A stretch of 64,000 nucleotides of DNA, taken from the NCBI RefSeq assembly GCF_017312485.1, contig NZ_BMBA01000004.1:333562-397561 (forward strand). The letters run 5' to 3'. Shown here piece by piece: positions 52,180 through 60,560 of the stretch. The notes below the pieces were generated by a model. The model ran no database searches. It worked only from the letters and a program-made list of their open reading frames with translations, and had not been told where the DNA came from. The translations under genes were made by a program, and so were the position numbers. This stretch comes from Clostridium zeae (GTDB lineage Bacteria > Bacillota > Clostridia > Clostridiales > Clostridiaceae). The first letter of the stretch is position 1, and the number at the start of each line of letters is the position of its first letter.

Positions 52180-52947
52180 TTATAACTCAAGACATGCTTC
52201 AACAGAAAACCAGAACAAAGCCTCTCTTACAAACTTTCTGTCAACTTCACTTCTCCCATCCCATTCTTCGCAGCTGATATCGTCACCTCCGTATATCATC
52301 TGTCCGAATACAACCTTTCTATATTCTGCTACAGCACAAAAAGCTGAACATTCCATTTCTACAACTAAGCAGCCTTCTTCTTTTCTTTGTTTCATCTTAT
52401 CTATAGTTTCCCTGTAAAAAGAATCAGTGCTCCAGGTCTTAGCAAGTAGATAACTACATTTGTGTGCCTTCAAAACCTTCTCAATTGCTGTTACTGCTTC
52501 ACTATTAACATAAATTTCTCTGCTTGGCTCAACATAATGATAAGAAGTTCCTTCATCTCTAACAGCTGCATTAGGTACTATGATATGCCCTGCTGCAATA
52601 TTTTTATCTAAGACTCCACCACTACCACAAGAAATAAACTTTCTACCACCTAAAGCTATAACCTCCTCCATAAGCGCAGTTCCAAGTGCTGCCCCTACTC
52701 CTGGATGAAATACTGTTACCCTTTTATTTTCATACTCTAATTCATAAATTTGATGCTTACCAATTTGAGAATAAAGGGGTCTAATCTCTTTAAGTTTCCC
52801 GTCTCTAACTAATTTTTCAATTACTTCACTATAAAAGCACATTACAACTCTATCAGACATATCTATCTTCTGTATAAACTTTGATGGTTCAATAATATTA
52901 GCTGAAACTCCATCAAATTCAAGTATAGGAAACTCTTTTTTAATCAT
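52180..52947 (-). CDS. nucleoside phosphorylase (uridine/purine phosphorylase family)
   Basis: A 255-residue enzyme of the PNP/UDP phosphorylase (NP-I) family. Phosphate and sugar-binding segments include HPGVGAALGTALMEEVIALG, FISCGSGGVLDKNIAAGHII, YHYVEPSREIYV and the nucleoside-binding VVEMECSAFCAVAEYRKVVF with the M-E-x motif, followed by YGGDDIS. It should cleave a nucleoside with phosphate, releasing the base. The gene stands alone. Confidence 0.87.
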   Translation of the reverse strand: MIKKEFPILEFDGVSANIIEPSKFIQKIDMSDRVVMCFYSEVIEKLVRDGKLKEIRPLYSQIGKHQIYELEYENKRVTVFHPGVGAALGTALMEEVIALGGRKFISCGSGGVLDKNIAAGHIIVPNAAVRDEGTSYHYVEPSREIYVNSEAVTAIEKVLKAHKCSYLLAKTWSTDSFYRETIDKMKQRKEEGCLVVEMECSAFCAVAEYRKVVFGQMIYGGDDISCEEWDGRSEVDRKFVREALFWFSVEACLEL

Positions 52948-53060
52948 AATAAATCCTCCATTCTCATATCAATATTAATTTGGACTTGCATCATCCTCGT
53001 TTACTTATTTAACATCATACCATATTATTACAAAACATAAAACATATCACATAGAACAGC

Positions 53061-53116
53061 AAAAAACAGTCAGTAACATTACTCCTAATAGAAATAAAAT
53101 GCTACTGACTGTTTTA
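53061..53116 (-). terminator. intrinsic terminator at the end of the RiPP operon
   Basis: AAAACAGTCAGTA and TACTGACTGTTTT arms enclose about 27 bases and are followed by T6 on the minus strand. The 5' part overlaps the protease stop codon. Confidence 0.75.
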
Positions 53117-54679
53117 TATTAGATATTCAATTATTTTATCATATATCCTCTGTATTTCAATTACCATATTTCCTTGCTTTTTTTCAATCACTTCTTGCTG
53201 ATTTTCAGCTGTTATTGTGATTTTGTTCTCGTCTATTTCTATATAGATATCTATCAGCTCTATATCTAAGGCTTCCTTTTTGTTATCCTTACGATTTACA
53301 ATATTATCATCAACAATTCCAACTATAATAATATCTGAATTATATTTTCTATATACAGTAGTCAAATAGCTATTTAAATTAATCCCCTGTGGAATATACT
53401 CTAATCCTTTTAATTTACCAATAGCCTCATTAGAAATAGCTGTAGAATTATACCCTTCTTTCTTAAACCTAGCACTTATTTCAGCTATGGTAATAATCAG
53501 CTCTGAAGAATTACTTCCGTAAAAATACACCAAAGGTATATCAAGTTCTTCTTCCTTCTTCAACTGCCTGCTTATAATTTTATTGTAAGCCTCTGTATAC
53601 CAAATACTATTTTTGCAATTTTCTACTTCTATAAAACCAATTGAATTACCTTCTTCTTTATATATAAATACCACATTCTTATCTAATTCTTTGAAATAAT
53701 TAAACAACTCTTTAATGTATCTCTCAGTAATATACAGAGATTTTGAAAATACTAATATCACATTTTTGAAACCACTTAAATAATCCAAGTTTTTATTGAA
53801 CTCATAGAACACATATGTTATTAAATCTAATTTATTGACCACAATTACATTTACACTTGATGTTTTTTCGTACCATAAAGTATTATTTACTTCCTCTCCA
53901 GCGATGCAGATATTTATTATAATTTTATCCGTAATCCAATCTAAGTCTAACTTTAAGTATGGGTTATACTTATCTAGAGCATTGCTTTTATCACCTTGCT
54001 GCAGCGTTTCTTTTATTTCTTCGAAGGTAATATGATTTTTATCACTGACTGTATTGCATACTAATGCTGTTACAGCTGGAGCTGCATAGCTATTACAAAA
54101 GAATGTATCTTGTTCATATCCAAAAACATCTGATAAATGATGCCTTGAACTTGCCAGTATATCAATCCCATCAAAAGGATAGCTTATAAACTTATATTGA
54201 AGTTCTGTATACTCTTCTTTACCCCGAACTCCAATAACATTAGTTAGACATGCTGGATATGTAAAAGTATTTTTGTTATTACTGGCCCCAATTATGATAA
54301 TACCTTTTTCATAAGCAATGTTTATACAAGCTCTCACTTCTTCAAAATCTCTATAATCAATGGTGCCAAGACTCATATTAATTATCTTTATATGATTTTC
54401 TACACACCATTCTATTGCCTTTATTAATTGCTTTTTTTCACATTTCATTGTGCTATCATTTAATATTTTTATGCTACTTAATTCTGCACTCTTTGAATAT
54501 TTTTTTATAATAGCTGCACAGGTAGTTCCATGACTAGGTAAGTATTTATTATAATCTTTCCTTACAATTACAGCCAAATCACTTTTTATCTCTATATTAT
54601 GTTTTAGATAACCTACATTATAAAACTCTTCGTTTATACCATCATCAATAATAGCAACGGATACTTTTTCTGATACCAT
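53114..54679 (-). CDS. subtilisin-like serine protease of a RiPP cluster, two-domain
   Basis: A 521-residue protein without a signal peptide. Residues 1-230 form an S8 protease domain with the triad Asp12 (AIIDDGIN), His50 (PSHGTTCAA) and Ser197 (CNSYAAPAV), plus Asn134/135 (GASNNKNTFTYPA) for the oxyanion hole. Residues 250-521 are a second domain of unknown function; its 381-460 segment resembles residues 152-243 of the TIGR04066-like protein. It is the last gene of the cluster, after the exporter. It probably removes leader peptides inside the cell before or during export; proteolysis of precursors is an inference. Confidence 0.82.
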   Translation of the reverse strand: MVSEKVSVAIIDDGINEEFYNVGYLKHNIEIKSDLAVIVRKDYNKYLPSHGTTCAAIIKKYSKSAELSSIKILNDSTMKCEKKQLIKAIEWCVENHIKIINMSLGTIDYRDFEEVRACINIAYEKGIIIIGASNNKNTFTYPACLTNVIGVRGKEEYTELQYKFISYPFDGIDILASSRHHLSDVFGYEQDTFFCNSYAAPAVTALVCNTVSDKNHITFEEIKETLQQGDKSNALDKYNPYLKLDLDWITDKIIINICIAGEEVNNTLWYEKTSSVNVIVVNKLDLITYVFYEFNKNLDYLSGFKNVILVFSKSLYITERYIKELFNYFKELDKNVVFIYKEEGNSIGFIEVENCKNSIWYTEAYNKIISRQLKKEEELDIPLVYFYGSNSSELIITIAEISARFKKEGYNSTAISNEAIGKLKGLEYIPQGINLNSYLTTVYRKYNSDIIIVGIVDDNIVNRKDNKKEALDIELIDIYIEIDENKITITAENQQEVIEKKQGNMVIEIQRIYDKIIEYLI

Positions 54680-54728
54680 ACTTTCAACAACCCCATTTTG
54701 CGTTTATATGATTGCAGCCCTTCGCAAT

Positions 54729-54771
54729 CAAATTTATATTTATAAATTGAAGTGCTTCATCTTTATCAAGT
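54729..54771. repeat. palindromic repeat, family 1 (possible right half)
   Basis: TTTATATTTATAAATTGAAG followed by TGCTTCATC resembles the right arm of the family 1 elements. It lies between the exporter and protease genes. Similarity is partial. Confidence 0.3.
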
Positions 54772-54783
54772 TATTTATATCTA

Positions 54784-56598
54784 TCAACTAATATATTTTT
54801 CCGCTTGTAAATTAAACAGGTATGCGTACTTCCCTTTCAGTTTTATAAGACTTGAATGCGAGCCACTTTCCACTACTTTTCCATCGTCTAAAACTATTAT
54901 CTTGTCTGCCATTACCACATTAGATAACCTATGAGATATAAAGATGGCTCCCTTTCCCTTACAAAGCTCAGCAAACATTTTAAAAATATGGTGCTCTGAT
55001 TCTGCATCCAAAGCCGCTGATGGCTCATCCAAAATTATTACATCACCATCTTTAAAAAAAGTTCTAGCAATGGCTAGCTTCTGCCACTGGCCTCCTGAAA
55101 GCTCTTGTCCTTCTTCCTCAAATTCTCTTGTTAAAAAGGTGTTTAGGCCTGCATCAAACTTGTTTACTACACTGTCAAACCCACTTTTTTTACATGCATC
55201 TTTTATTCTACTCTCATCATCTTTATTTTTAAGATCTGAAAAAACTATATTCTCCTTAACTGTAAAAGCATAGTTTGCATAATCTTGAAACATAACACTA
55301 AATCGACCTCTTAGACTTTCTAACTTGTACTCTTTTATATTAATGCCGTTGATTAATATTTCACCTTCAGTTGCCTCGTAAAATCTTAACATTAATTTAA
55401 TAATAGTTGATTTACCTGCACCATTAATTCCAACTAAAGCTGTCTTCTCCTTTGAATCTATGGTAAAGCTTAGATTTTTTAATATAAAGCTATCGGAGTT
55501 AGGATACTTAAAAGCTACATTGCGAAATTCAACAAAAAAGCTCTTATCAACCTTCTTGTCTCCTAAATCCTGTATTGTGTTTTCCCAAGCTAAGAATTTT
55601 CTAAAATTATCTATTCTTAAAGTTTCATCAAATATCCTAGAAAAGGTGTAAACCAATAAGAACAGTGCGCCAATCATCTCTCCAAAATATCCAGTATATA
55701 AATTATAATCTCCTATTGTAAGTTTCCCATGAATTATATTAATACCAACATAATACATCATTCCGGCATAACATATTTCAGGCAGTGTTGAAACTACACA
55801 TACAAGAAATGCTTTTTTCGATATTATATTTTTCTTTCCGGCAAACCATTTTGCCCAAGATTTTTTATATTTGCTTATCATCTCATCTCCGAGATTATAA
55901 ATACGCATGTCCTTGGCAAATAATCTATTTGAAAAAATATTTAATATATATCTATATTTTCTCTCTTCTGGTACTGTATCTCTTTGCCAATTATACACTT
56001 TTTCTGTGTATCTTTTCTCTATAATCATCGATGGTATAATAGCAAATATCAATAATATGGCAAAGACAACATTTAAGTTACATAATAAGATAAAACAAGT
56101 AATTAGCTTGAATACAGAACTAATTCCCTGCATAATACTCCAGATATACATCTGAACAAACATTGAGTCTCTATTTGCATTTGTTATTTCATCGTAATAT
56201 TTGGTCGAATCAAAAAAACATAAATCCAAGGAAATTGACTTTTTACCAATCAAGATATTAACATGATTAGTTATATAGTCATTATGTAAACCTGAAGAAA
56301 ATTCTTTTATTTTTTCCATGACCTTTGAACAGGCTTGAACAGCTGTAAGTTGTATTATTAGTCTTATAAATCCCTCTACACTATCCGCTTCTCCTCCACC
56401 ACTTACTAGTTTTACCAACAAATCCAGTATTTCTTTACCTAAATAAATATTGATAAATGGGATTACAGAAGACGCTAGCTCTAAAACTATTCTTAAAGCT
56501 GTAAAAACCTTTGAAGCCTGCCACGAAATCTTCATACAAAATATAATTGAATTTACTGAAGTAACTATCATAGGCATTATTTTTTTAGAAAACTTCAT
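54784..56598 (-). CDS. ABC transporter, fused permease and ATPase, RiPP exporter
   Basis: A 604-residue half-transporter. Residues 1-320 hold about six membrane helices; the ATPase has Walker A ALVGINGAGKSTIIKLML, signature GQELSGGQWQKLAIARTFFK, Walker B VIILDEPSAALDAESEH and switch His in IFISHRLSN. It should act as a homodimer. There is no N-terminal C39 peptidase domain, so leader cleavage needs another enzyme, such as the protease encoded just downstream. The ATG at 56598 lies nine bases after AAAGGAG. Confidence 0.9.
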   Translation of the reverse strand: MKFSKKIMPMIVTSVNSIIFCMKISWQASKVFTALRIVLELASSVIPFINIYLGKEILDLLVKLVSGGGEADSVEGFIRLIIQLTAVQACSKVMEKIKEFSSGLHNDYITNHVNILIGKKSISLDLCFFDSTKYYDEITNANRDSMFVQMYIWSIMQGISSVFKLITCFILLCNLNVVFAILLIFAIIPSMIIEKRYTEKVYNWQRDTVPEERKYRYILNIFSNRLFAKDMRIYNLGDEMISKYKKSWAKWFAGKKNIISKKAFLVCVVSTLPEICYAGMMYYVGINIIHGKLTIGDYNLYTGYFGEMIGALFLLVYTFSRIFDETLRIDNFRKFLAWENTIQDLGDKKVDKSFFVEFRNVAFKYPNSDSFILKNLSFTIDSKEKTALVGINGAGKSTIIKLMLRFYEATEGEILINGINIKEYKLESLRGRFSVMFQDYANYAFTVKENIVFSDLKNKDDESRIKDACKKSGFDSVVNKFDAGLNTFLTREFEEEGQELSGGQWQKLAIARTFFKDGDVIILDEPSAALDAESEHHIFKMFAELCKGKGAIFISHRLSNVVMADKIIVLDDGKVVESGSHSSLIKLKGKYAYLFNLQAEKYIS

Positions 56599-56643
56599 CA
56601 ATGCTCACTCCTTTCAATAGAGGAACCCTTTAATAAGAGAAAG

Positions 56644-56676
56644 TTAGCATTACCCTCCATGAGGATAACACTAACC
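56644..56676 (-). terminator. hairpin between precursor 1 and the exporter gene
   Basis: GTTAG-type arms (GTTAGTGTTATCCTC and GAGGGTAATGCTAAC on the minus strand) flank three bases. The following TTTCTCTTA is a weak T-tract, so it may be a leaky terminator giving more precursor than exporter mRNA. Confidence 0.6.
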
Positions 56677-56729
56677 TATAACTATAATCCTTTACCGCAT
56701 TAAATCCATCTTAATCTCAAATGAGAAGC

Positions 56730-56927
56730 TTATGGACGATTGTTCATATAGGTATTTGGAGTATTGTTATTATAAGAAGTAGAACTATTAGCTGGACTAA
56801 ATGTAGCACTGAAGCCTGAATAACTTGTACAAGTACATGAACATGTGCAACTACAAGAACACAAACAAGTGTTATAAGCTTCTACACTTTCGCTAGTCAT
56901 ATAGATTTTTTTGCCTAATTTCTTCAT
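56730..56927 (-). CDS. RiPP precursor peptide 1 (Clo7bot-like, seven cysteines)
   Basis: A 65-residue peptide. Residues 1-20 form a basic then acidic leader-like part (MKKLGKKIYM, SVEAYNT). Residues 21-33 hold seven cysteines, each separated by one residue (C21 to C33, mostly Ser/Thr between). Residues 34-65 are rich in Ser, Asn, Thr and Tyr, with an FSP motif near 43 and end in RP. AAGGAGAG precedes the ATG. It is a natural substrate for the radical SAM maturase of the same operon. Confidence 0.9.
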   Translation of the reverse strand: MKKLGKKIYMTSESVEAYNTCLCSCSCTCSCTCTSYSGFSATFSPANSSTSYNNNTPNTYMNNRP

Positions 56928-56950
56928 TTCTCATCTCTCCTTAACTAAAA

Positions 56951-57038
56951 TTGTGCCATTCATTATAAAACCTATTTTTATGATTTCTACAATCTCGGGG
57001 AGGAAAGTTTGAAAATATAAGTTCTATAATGAAGTGCT
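56951..57038. repeat. palindromic repeat, family 1 (RiPP operon copy B)
   Basis: An 88-base near-palindrome with outer arms TGCCATTCATTATA and TATAATGAAGTGC and a loop region AATCTCGG. It is tandem with the copy at 57045-57134 and lies between the two precursor genes. Confidence 0.75.
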
Positions 57039-57044
57039 AAAGCT

Positions 57045-57134
57045 GTAACAATTCAATCCGAAATCTATTTTTAAAACTCTCACGATTTCTGGTGAGAGAA
57101 TTTAAAAATATAAATTCTATTTATGAAGTGATAC
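57045..57134. repeat. palindromic repeat, family 1 (RiPP operon copy A)
   Basis: A 90-base near-palindrome: CTATTTTTAAAACTCTCAC pairs with GTGAGAGAATTTAAAAATA around an eight-base loop GATTTCTG, and outer arms GTAACAATTCA and TGAAGTGATAC also pair. Confidence 0.8.
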
Positions 57135-57192
57135 ATCTATATATCAACATAATAATGATAATATTTCTTTGTTGTAACTTAAATCAAGAATA

Positions 57193-57390
57193 TTATGGAC
57201 GGTATCCGCTAGCAAGATTCATACTGCTTGTTTTACCACTGTTTGGAGTACTATTTGGGCTAAATGAAGTATTGAAAAGTGTAGAGCTTGTACATGTACA
57301 AGAACATGAGCAGCTACAATAGCAGTTGCATGTGTTATAAGCTTCTATAGTTTCATCAATCATTGATATTTTTTTACCTAATTTTTTCAT
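57193..57390 (-). CDS. RiPP precursor peptide 2 (Clo7bot-like, seven cysteines)
   Basis: A 65-residue peptide, the same length as precursor 1. It shares the leader (MKKLGKKI, M10, E13, EAYNT), the seven Cys-X-Cys cysteines at 21-33, the FSP motif and the final YRP. Between these the tail is different (SSTLFNT, NSTPNSGKTSSMNLASG). The ATG at 57390 follows GAGGAGAG; a longer frame lacks a ribosome site. Two precursors with conserved leader, core cysteines and end but variable tail suggest two related products. Confidence 0.9.
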   Translation of the reverse strand: MKKLGKKISMIDETIEAYNTCNCYCSCSCSCTCTSSTLFNTSFSPNSTPNSGKTSSMNLASGYRP

Positions 57391-57504
57391 AATATATCTC
57401 TCCTCTATAAAAAATTTAATATATATCAAACCAAAGGTTAAAGTTTAAATTAATCTCCTCCCTCTCTTAAAATAAAATATAACCTTAGGATTGTACCAAT
57501 TTTT

Positions 57505-57798
57505 TCAGTTTTCACTTTCATACACCTGCAAAATGCTATCTGCAATTCCAGCAAGTGTTTTAAACGAACCATCTAAAATATGTTCTTGAGGTATCCTTAA
57601 ATTAAACTCTTTTTGTACTTCAAAAAATAAATATATAAGCTCTCTTGGCGTAAATCCAAACTTACTTCCAAGAATAAGCTCATTCTCCCAACTAGGGGAG
57701 ATCTCTTTCACAGAAAAATTAAATCTTCTCTCGATAACCTCTGATAGCTTATCAAGAACCTGTTGCTTGTCCAAAGTCTTCTCTAATATTGCCTCCAT
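57505..57798 (-). CDS. peptide maturation acyl-carrier-related protein
   Basis: A 97-residue helical protein with an acyl carrier protein-like layout (LDKLSEVIERRFNFSVKEIS, FTPRELIYLFFEVQKEFNLR, IP, FKTLAGIADSIL). The D-S-L motif that carries phosphopantetheine is not visible; the matching position reads T-P-R. It therefore probably does not carry an acyl group in the usual way. Its ATG overlaps the stop codon of the preceding gene (TAATG). Named after the TIGRFAM description of a Clo7bot component, from memory. Confidence 0.75.
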   Translation of the reverse strand: MEAILEKTLDKQQVLDKLSEVIERRFNFSVKEISPSWENELILGSKFGFTPRELIYLFFEVQKEFNLRIPQEHILDGSFKTLAGIADSILQVYESEN

Positions 57799-58940
57799 TA
57801 TATCCCTCCTATACTTATCTGTTCTCTATCTCCATATTTTGATAGAGTATCAATCAAATATTCAAGCATTTTCTCGCTATGAGAGCTATTTAGTATATTA
57901 AATACTGGCTTAATAGTATTCATGTACTCATTTTCTATAACTTTGTCTATATCCAAAGCACTAAAATAGTCTAAGCAAATCTTTCGCCTATCATTAGATG
58001 CCCCATAGTCAACGCGCGCAGAGGATAAATTAAAACAATCTACCTCAAAACCATATTTATACTTAAAAGATGTCTTCAGCATTTCAAAATATCTAGGATA
58101 CATGATTTCAAATAGAATGCTTATAATTGTAAAATCAGGAGTGAGTGCTTGAGATATAAGAAATGCAGTAACTGCAAAATTGTTTGTTAGCTTCTTATTA
58201 AACGGCATTAAGCCACCAGGTATTCCAACAATAATCAAATCCGGATTTTCTGTCTTTTCAATTTCTTTTATGTATCTGTTAAAAGACACAATTTTTTCTT
58301 TTTCTCCTATATCACTTTTAAACATAAAATCAGGTATAGAATGAAAATCGAATAATTCACAATAACTTTTTGTACCTACCTGACTTACTTTATAACCTTG
58401 CTTTATAAGCTTTTCTCTTAAGGATAATTGAATCTCAAATTTACTTGTATTCTCAGTTAATCCACCTACAAAAATAACTGGAGTTTCAATTTCAAGTAGA
58501 GTTTCATCATAAGCACCAACTGAAAAATTCGATGTTCTTTCTTTCACATATCTAAAGAAACTGTTTTCACTGCAATATTCTTCTTGCAATTTCTTAATTG
58601 TATCTTTATCAAGTTCTGTTGCACATACAACTTCTTTACCAGCTGCTATTGCTTTATGGATATTAGCAACGATTCTATTTTTCAACTTTTCATTATTGTT
58701 GTAATCCATTATAATAACTGCATCACACTCTTCTAATGCCTTTTCAAAATCTCCACTGACTTTTATACCTATATTTTCTCCCTTATCAGCTTGTCCAGCA
58801 TCTTCTTCTATGATTCCCCATCCCTTAGGTGACACTAAAGAAACTACTTCATAATCCTTCAATAGTTCTTTATGTCTTACAAGTGATGCTGCTTCTCTGC
58901 CATAAGGATAAATTATTGCTCTCTTTTTAGTTACTACCAT
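57798..58940 (-). CDS. peptide maturation system protein, TIGR04066-like
   Basis: A 380-residue soluble protein. It begins AIIYPYGREAASLVRHKELL and has a Rossmann-like region (YEVVSLVSPKGWG, DAVIIMDYNN, KEVVCATELD), then residues 152-243 (ETPVIFVGGLTENTSKFEIQ, IKQGYKVSQVGTK, NPDLIIVGIPGGLMP). I match it to TIGR04066, defined as part of clostridial Cys-rich peptide maturation systems; its reaction is unknown. It may bind a nucleotide or dinucleotide but has no P-loop. AAAGGAG lies five bases before the ATG. A palindromic repeat fills the gap from the maturase gene. Confidence 0.85.
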   Translation of the reverse strand: MVVTKKRAIIYPYGREAASLVRHKELLKDYEVVSLVSPKGWGIIEEDAGQADKGENIGIKVSGDFEKALEECDAVIIMDYNNNEKLKNRIVANIHKAIAAGKEVVCATELDKDTIKKLQEEYCSENSFFRYVKERTSNFSVGAYDETLLEIETPVIFVGGLTENTSKFEIQLSLREKLIKQGYKVSQVGTKSYCELFDFHSIPDFMFKSDIGEKEKIVSFNRYIKEIEKTENPDLIIVGIPGGLMPFNKKLTNNFAVTAFLISQALTPDFTIISILFEIMYPRYFEMLKTSFKYKYGFEVDCFNLSSARVDYGASNDRRKICLDYFSALDIDKVIENEYMNTIKPVFNILNSSHSEKMLEYLIDTLSKYGDREQISIGGI

Positions 58941-58971
58941 AAAAATGCTCCTTTCATGTTTTGTTATTAAG

Positions 58972-59065
58972 GATGAAACACTTCAATGCGAAATCTTTTT
59001 CAAAACTTCTCTGGATTCTGAGAAGAGTTTTTGAAAAAATAAATTTAATTACGAAATGGTTCATC
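58972..59065. repeat. palindromic repeat, family 1 (RiPP operon copy C)
   Basis: A 94-base near-palindrome: CTTTTTCAAAACTTCTC pairs with GAGAAGAGTTTTTGAAAAA, and outer arms GATGAAACACTTC and GAAATGGTTCATC also pair. It fills the gap between the maturase and TIGR04066-like genes and overlaps the maturase stop codon. Confidence 0.8.
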
Positions 59066-60494
59066 AATCTTTTAGAAATACCTCTTGAACTTCGCTTACC
59101 ATCAAATAGTTTCTAAGTAAGCTCTCTACATAATTTCTTACACTGCTACAACTATTTTTCTTTAGTTCTACCGAAAGCTCCTTGCTGTTATCAGCCTGCT
59201 TTGCGCACATCACACAGTGAGAGATAGCCCAACAATTCTTGCAGGAATCACCAGTTAGCTTTGCTACATTTAATAGATTTCTAGACTTCTCAATGTCAAA
59301 CCCGTCTTCTATATTTCCTATACCCATAACTTCAGAAAGCTCGCTTACTCTCTCGCAAGGATAAAAGTTCCCTTCTGCATTAATAAACAATCTCTGTGCT
59401 CCTGGTATACAAGGCCCACCATGTGACATAACCTCAGACATTACAGTACCTTTCGATAGTTTGTCCTTTAGCTGCTTTACTTCATCAACTTCCTTCATTG
59501 CAATTGGAGAAACCGCATCTTTATCTAATTCACCAAAGTAATGTAAGTATGCTTTAAATACTTCATAACCTCTCTTGCTTATAAAATCCTCTTCCAAATG
59601 AATTTTTCTATTTGAATAGGCATCATCTATCACTGTAGACATTATGTTATTCTCTTTAAATAAGTCATAATCTGTAAAAAGGCTGTTTATACAATCAAAA
59701 TCATTGCTAGGATCTAAAACCATACTAAAGGACAACTTCTTAAAATATTCTGGATACTTTTCTCTAATCTTTAGAAGATTTCTTTCTACTACATCGAAGG
59801 TTCCACAACCATTAGCTGCGAATATCCTATTTTTATCCTGTATTTCCTTTGGTCCATCAAGACTGATCATGGTATGAATATCATGCTCTATTAGGAAATC
59901 TATTATCTTATCAGTAAGCAAGGACCCATTTGTAGTTATAGTGAAGGAAAGGTCTTTTCCCTCAAACAGATCTTCGGCATACTCAACAGATTTTTTAATT
60001 AACTCAAATTCTAAAAGTGGCTCTCCACCATAAAAACCAATGTTAACTTCCTCTAAATCTCTTGAATGATCTAGTAAAAAATCTATACCTTTCTTTGCTG
60101 TTTCAAAGGACATACTCTTTAAAGAATGGGTTCTCTGCTTACCATTAGCTGTCTCTGAATATACACAGTATGCACATCTAAAATTACATTTTTGAGTTAC
60201 TTGCAAGGTTATTTTTTTTACCTTGTGCCCTAAGCTATACTCAAGAAATCTATCTTCCGGATGAACAATTTTCTTTGGCCTTTTCGAAGATAAAAGTCCT
60301 TCCTCTTTTAGATTTCTAATAGTTACTTCAATTTCATTTTTGACATCGTTTTCATCAAAGACATCAGTTCTCCCATCCTTGATAGCTTTAAAAACCTCTT
60401 CTTTAACCTTAATGACGGAATTGGTATTCACGTCAAATATATAGCTCCCATAAGGAGTTTTTATTGGGTGAATAAATGGTTTTTCATTAGTCAT
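59064..60494 (-). CDS. radical SAM/SPASM peptide maturase (CcpM-like)
   Basis: A 476-residue enzyme. Residues 1-80 form a PqqD/RRE-like N-terminal part for leader binding (IFDVNTNSVIKVKEEVFKAI). The radical SAM motif is CNFRCAYC (C103, C107, C110). The SPASM domain has cysteines at about 362, 380, 418, 421, 427, 430 and 449 (GPCIPGAQRLFINAEGNFYP, SCKNCWAISHCVMC). Such enzymes use SAM and iron-sulfur clusters to form thioether or other links on Cys-containing peptides. It is the first gene of the operon, with AGGAGG eight bases before the ATG. Confidence 0.92.
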   Translation of the reverse strand: MTNEKPFIHPIKTPYGSYIFDVNTNSVIKVKEEVFKAIKDGRTDVFDENDVKNEIEVTIRNLKEEGLLSSKRPKKIVHPEDRFLEYSLGHKVKKITLQVTQKCNFRCAYCVYSETANGKQRTHSLKSMSFETAKKGIDFLLDHSRDLEEVNIGFYGGEPLLEFELIKKSVEYAEDLFEGKDLSFTITTNGSLLTDKIIDFLIEHDIHTMISLDGPKEIQDKNRIFAANGCGTFDVVERNLLKIREKYPEYFKKLSFSMVLDPSNDFDCINSLFTDYDLFKENNIMSTVIDDAYSNRKIHLEEDFISKRGYEVFKAYLHYFGELDKDAVSPIAMKEVDEVKQLKDKLSKGTVMSEVMSHGGPCIPGAQRLFINAEGNFYPCERVSELSEVMGIGNIEDGFDIEKSRNLLNVAKLTGDSCKNCWAISHCVMCAKQADNSKELSVELKKNSCSSVRNYVESLLRNYLMVSEVQEVFLKD

Positions 60495-60560
60495 GCTTAA
60501 AACCTCCTAAACTAAAGTTTTTATATTTTGAGTAAGGCACTATTTTTTGCTATTGACTTT

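Noticed and set aside
56644..57134. CRISPR array
   Set aside because: The repeated palindromes are about 90 bases, only two in tandem, with no spacers of constant length and no cas genes.
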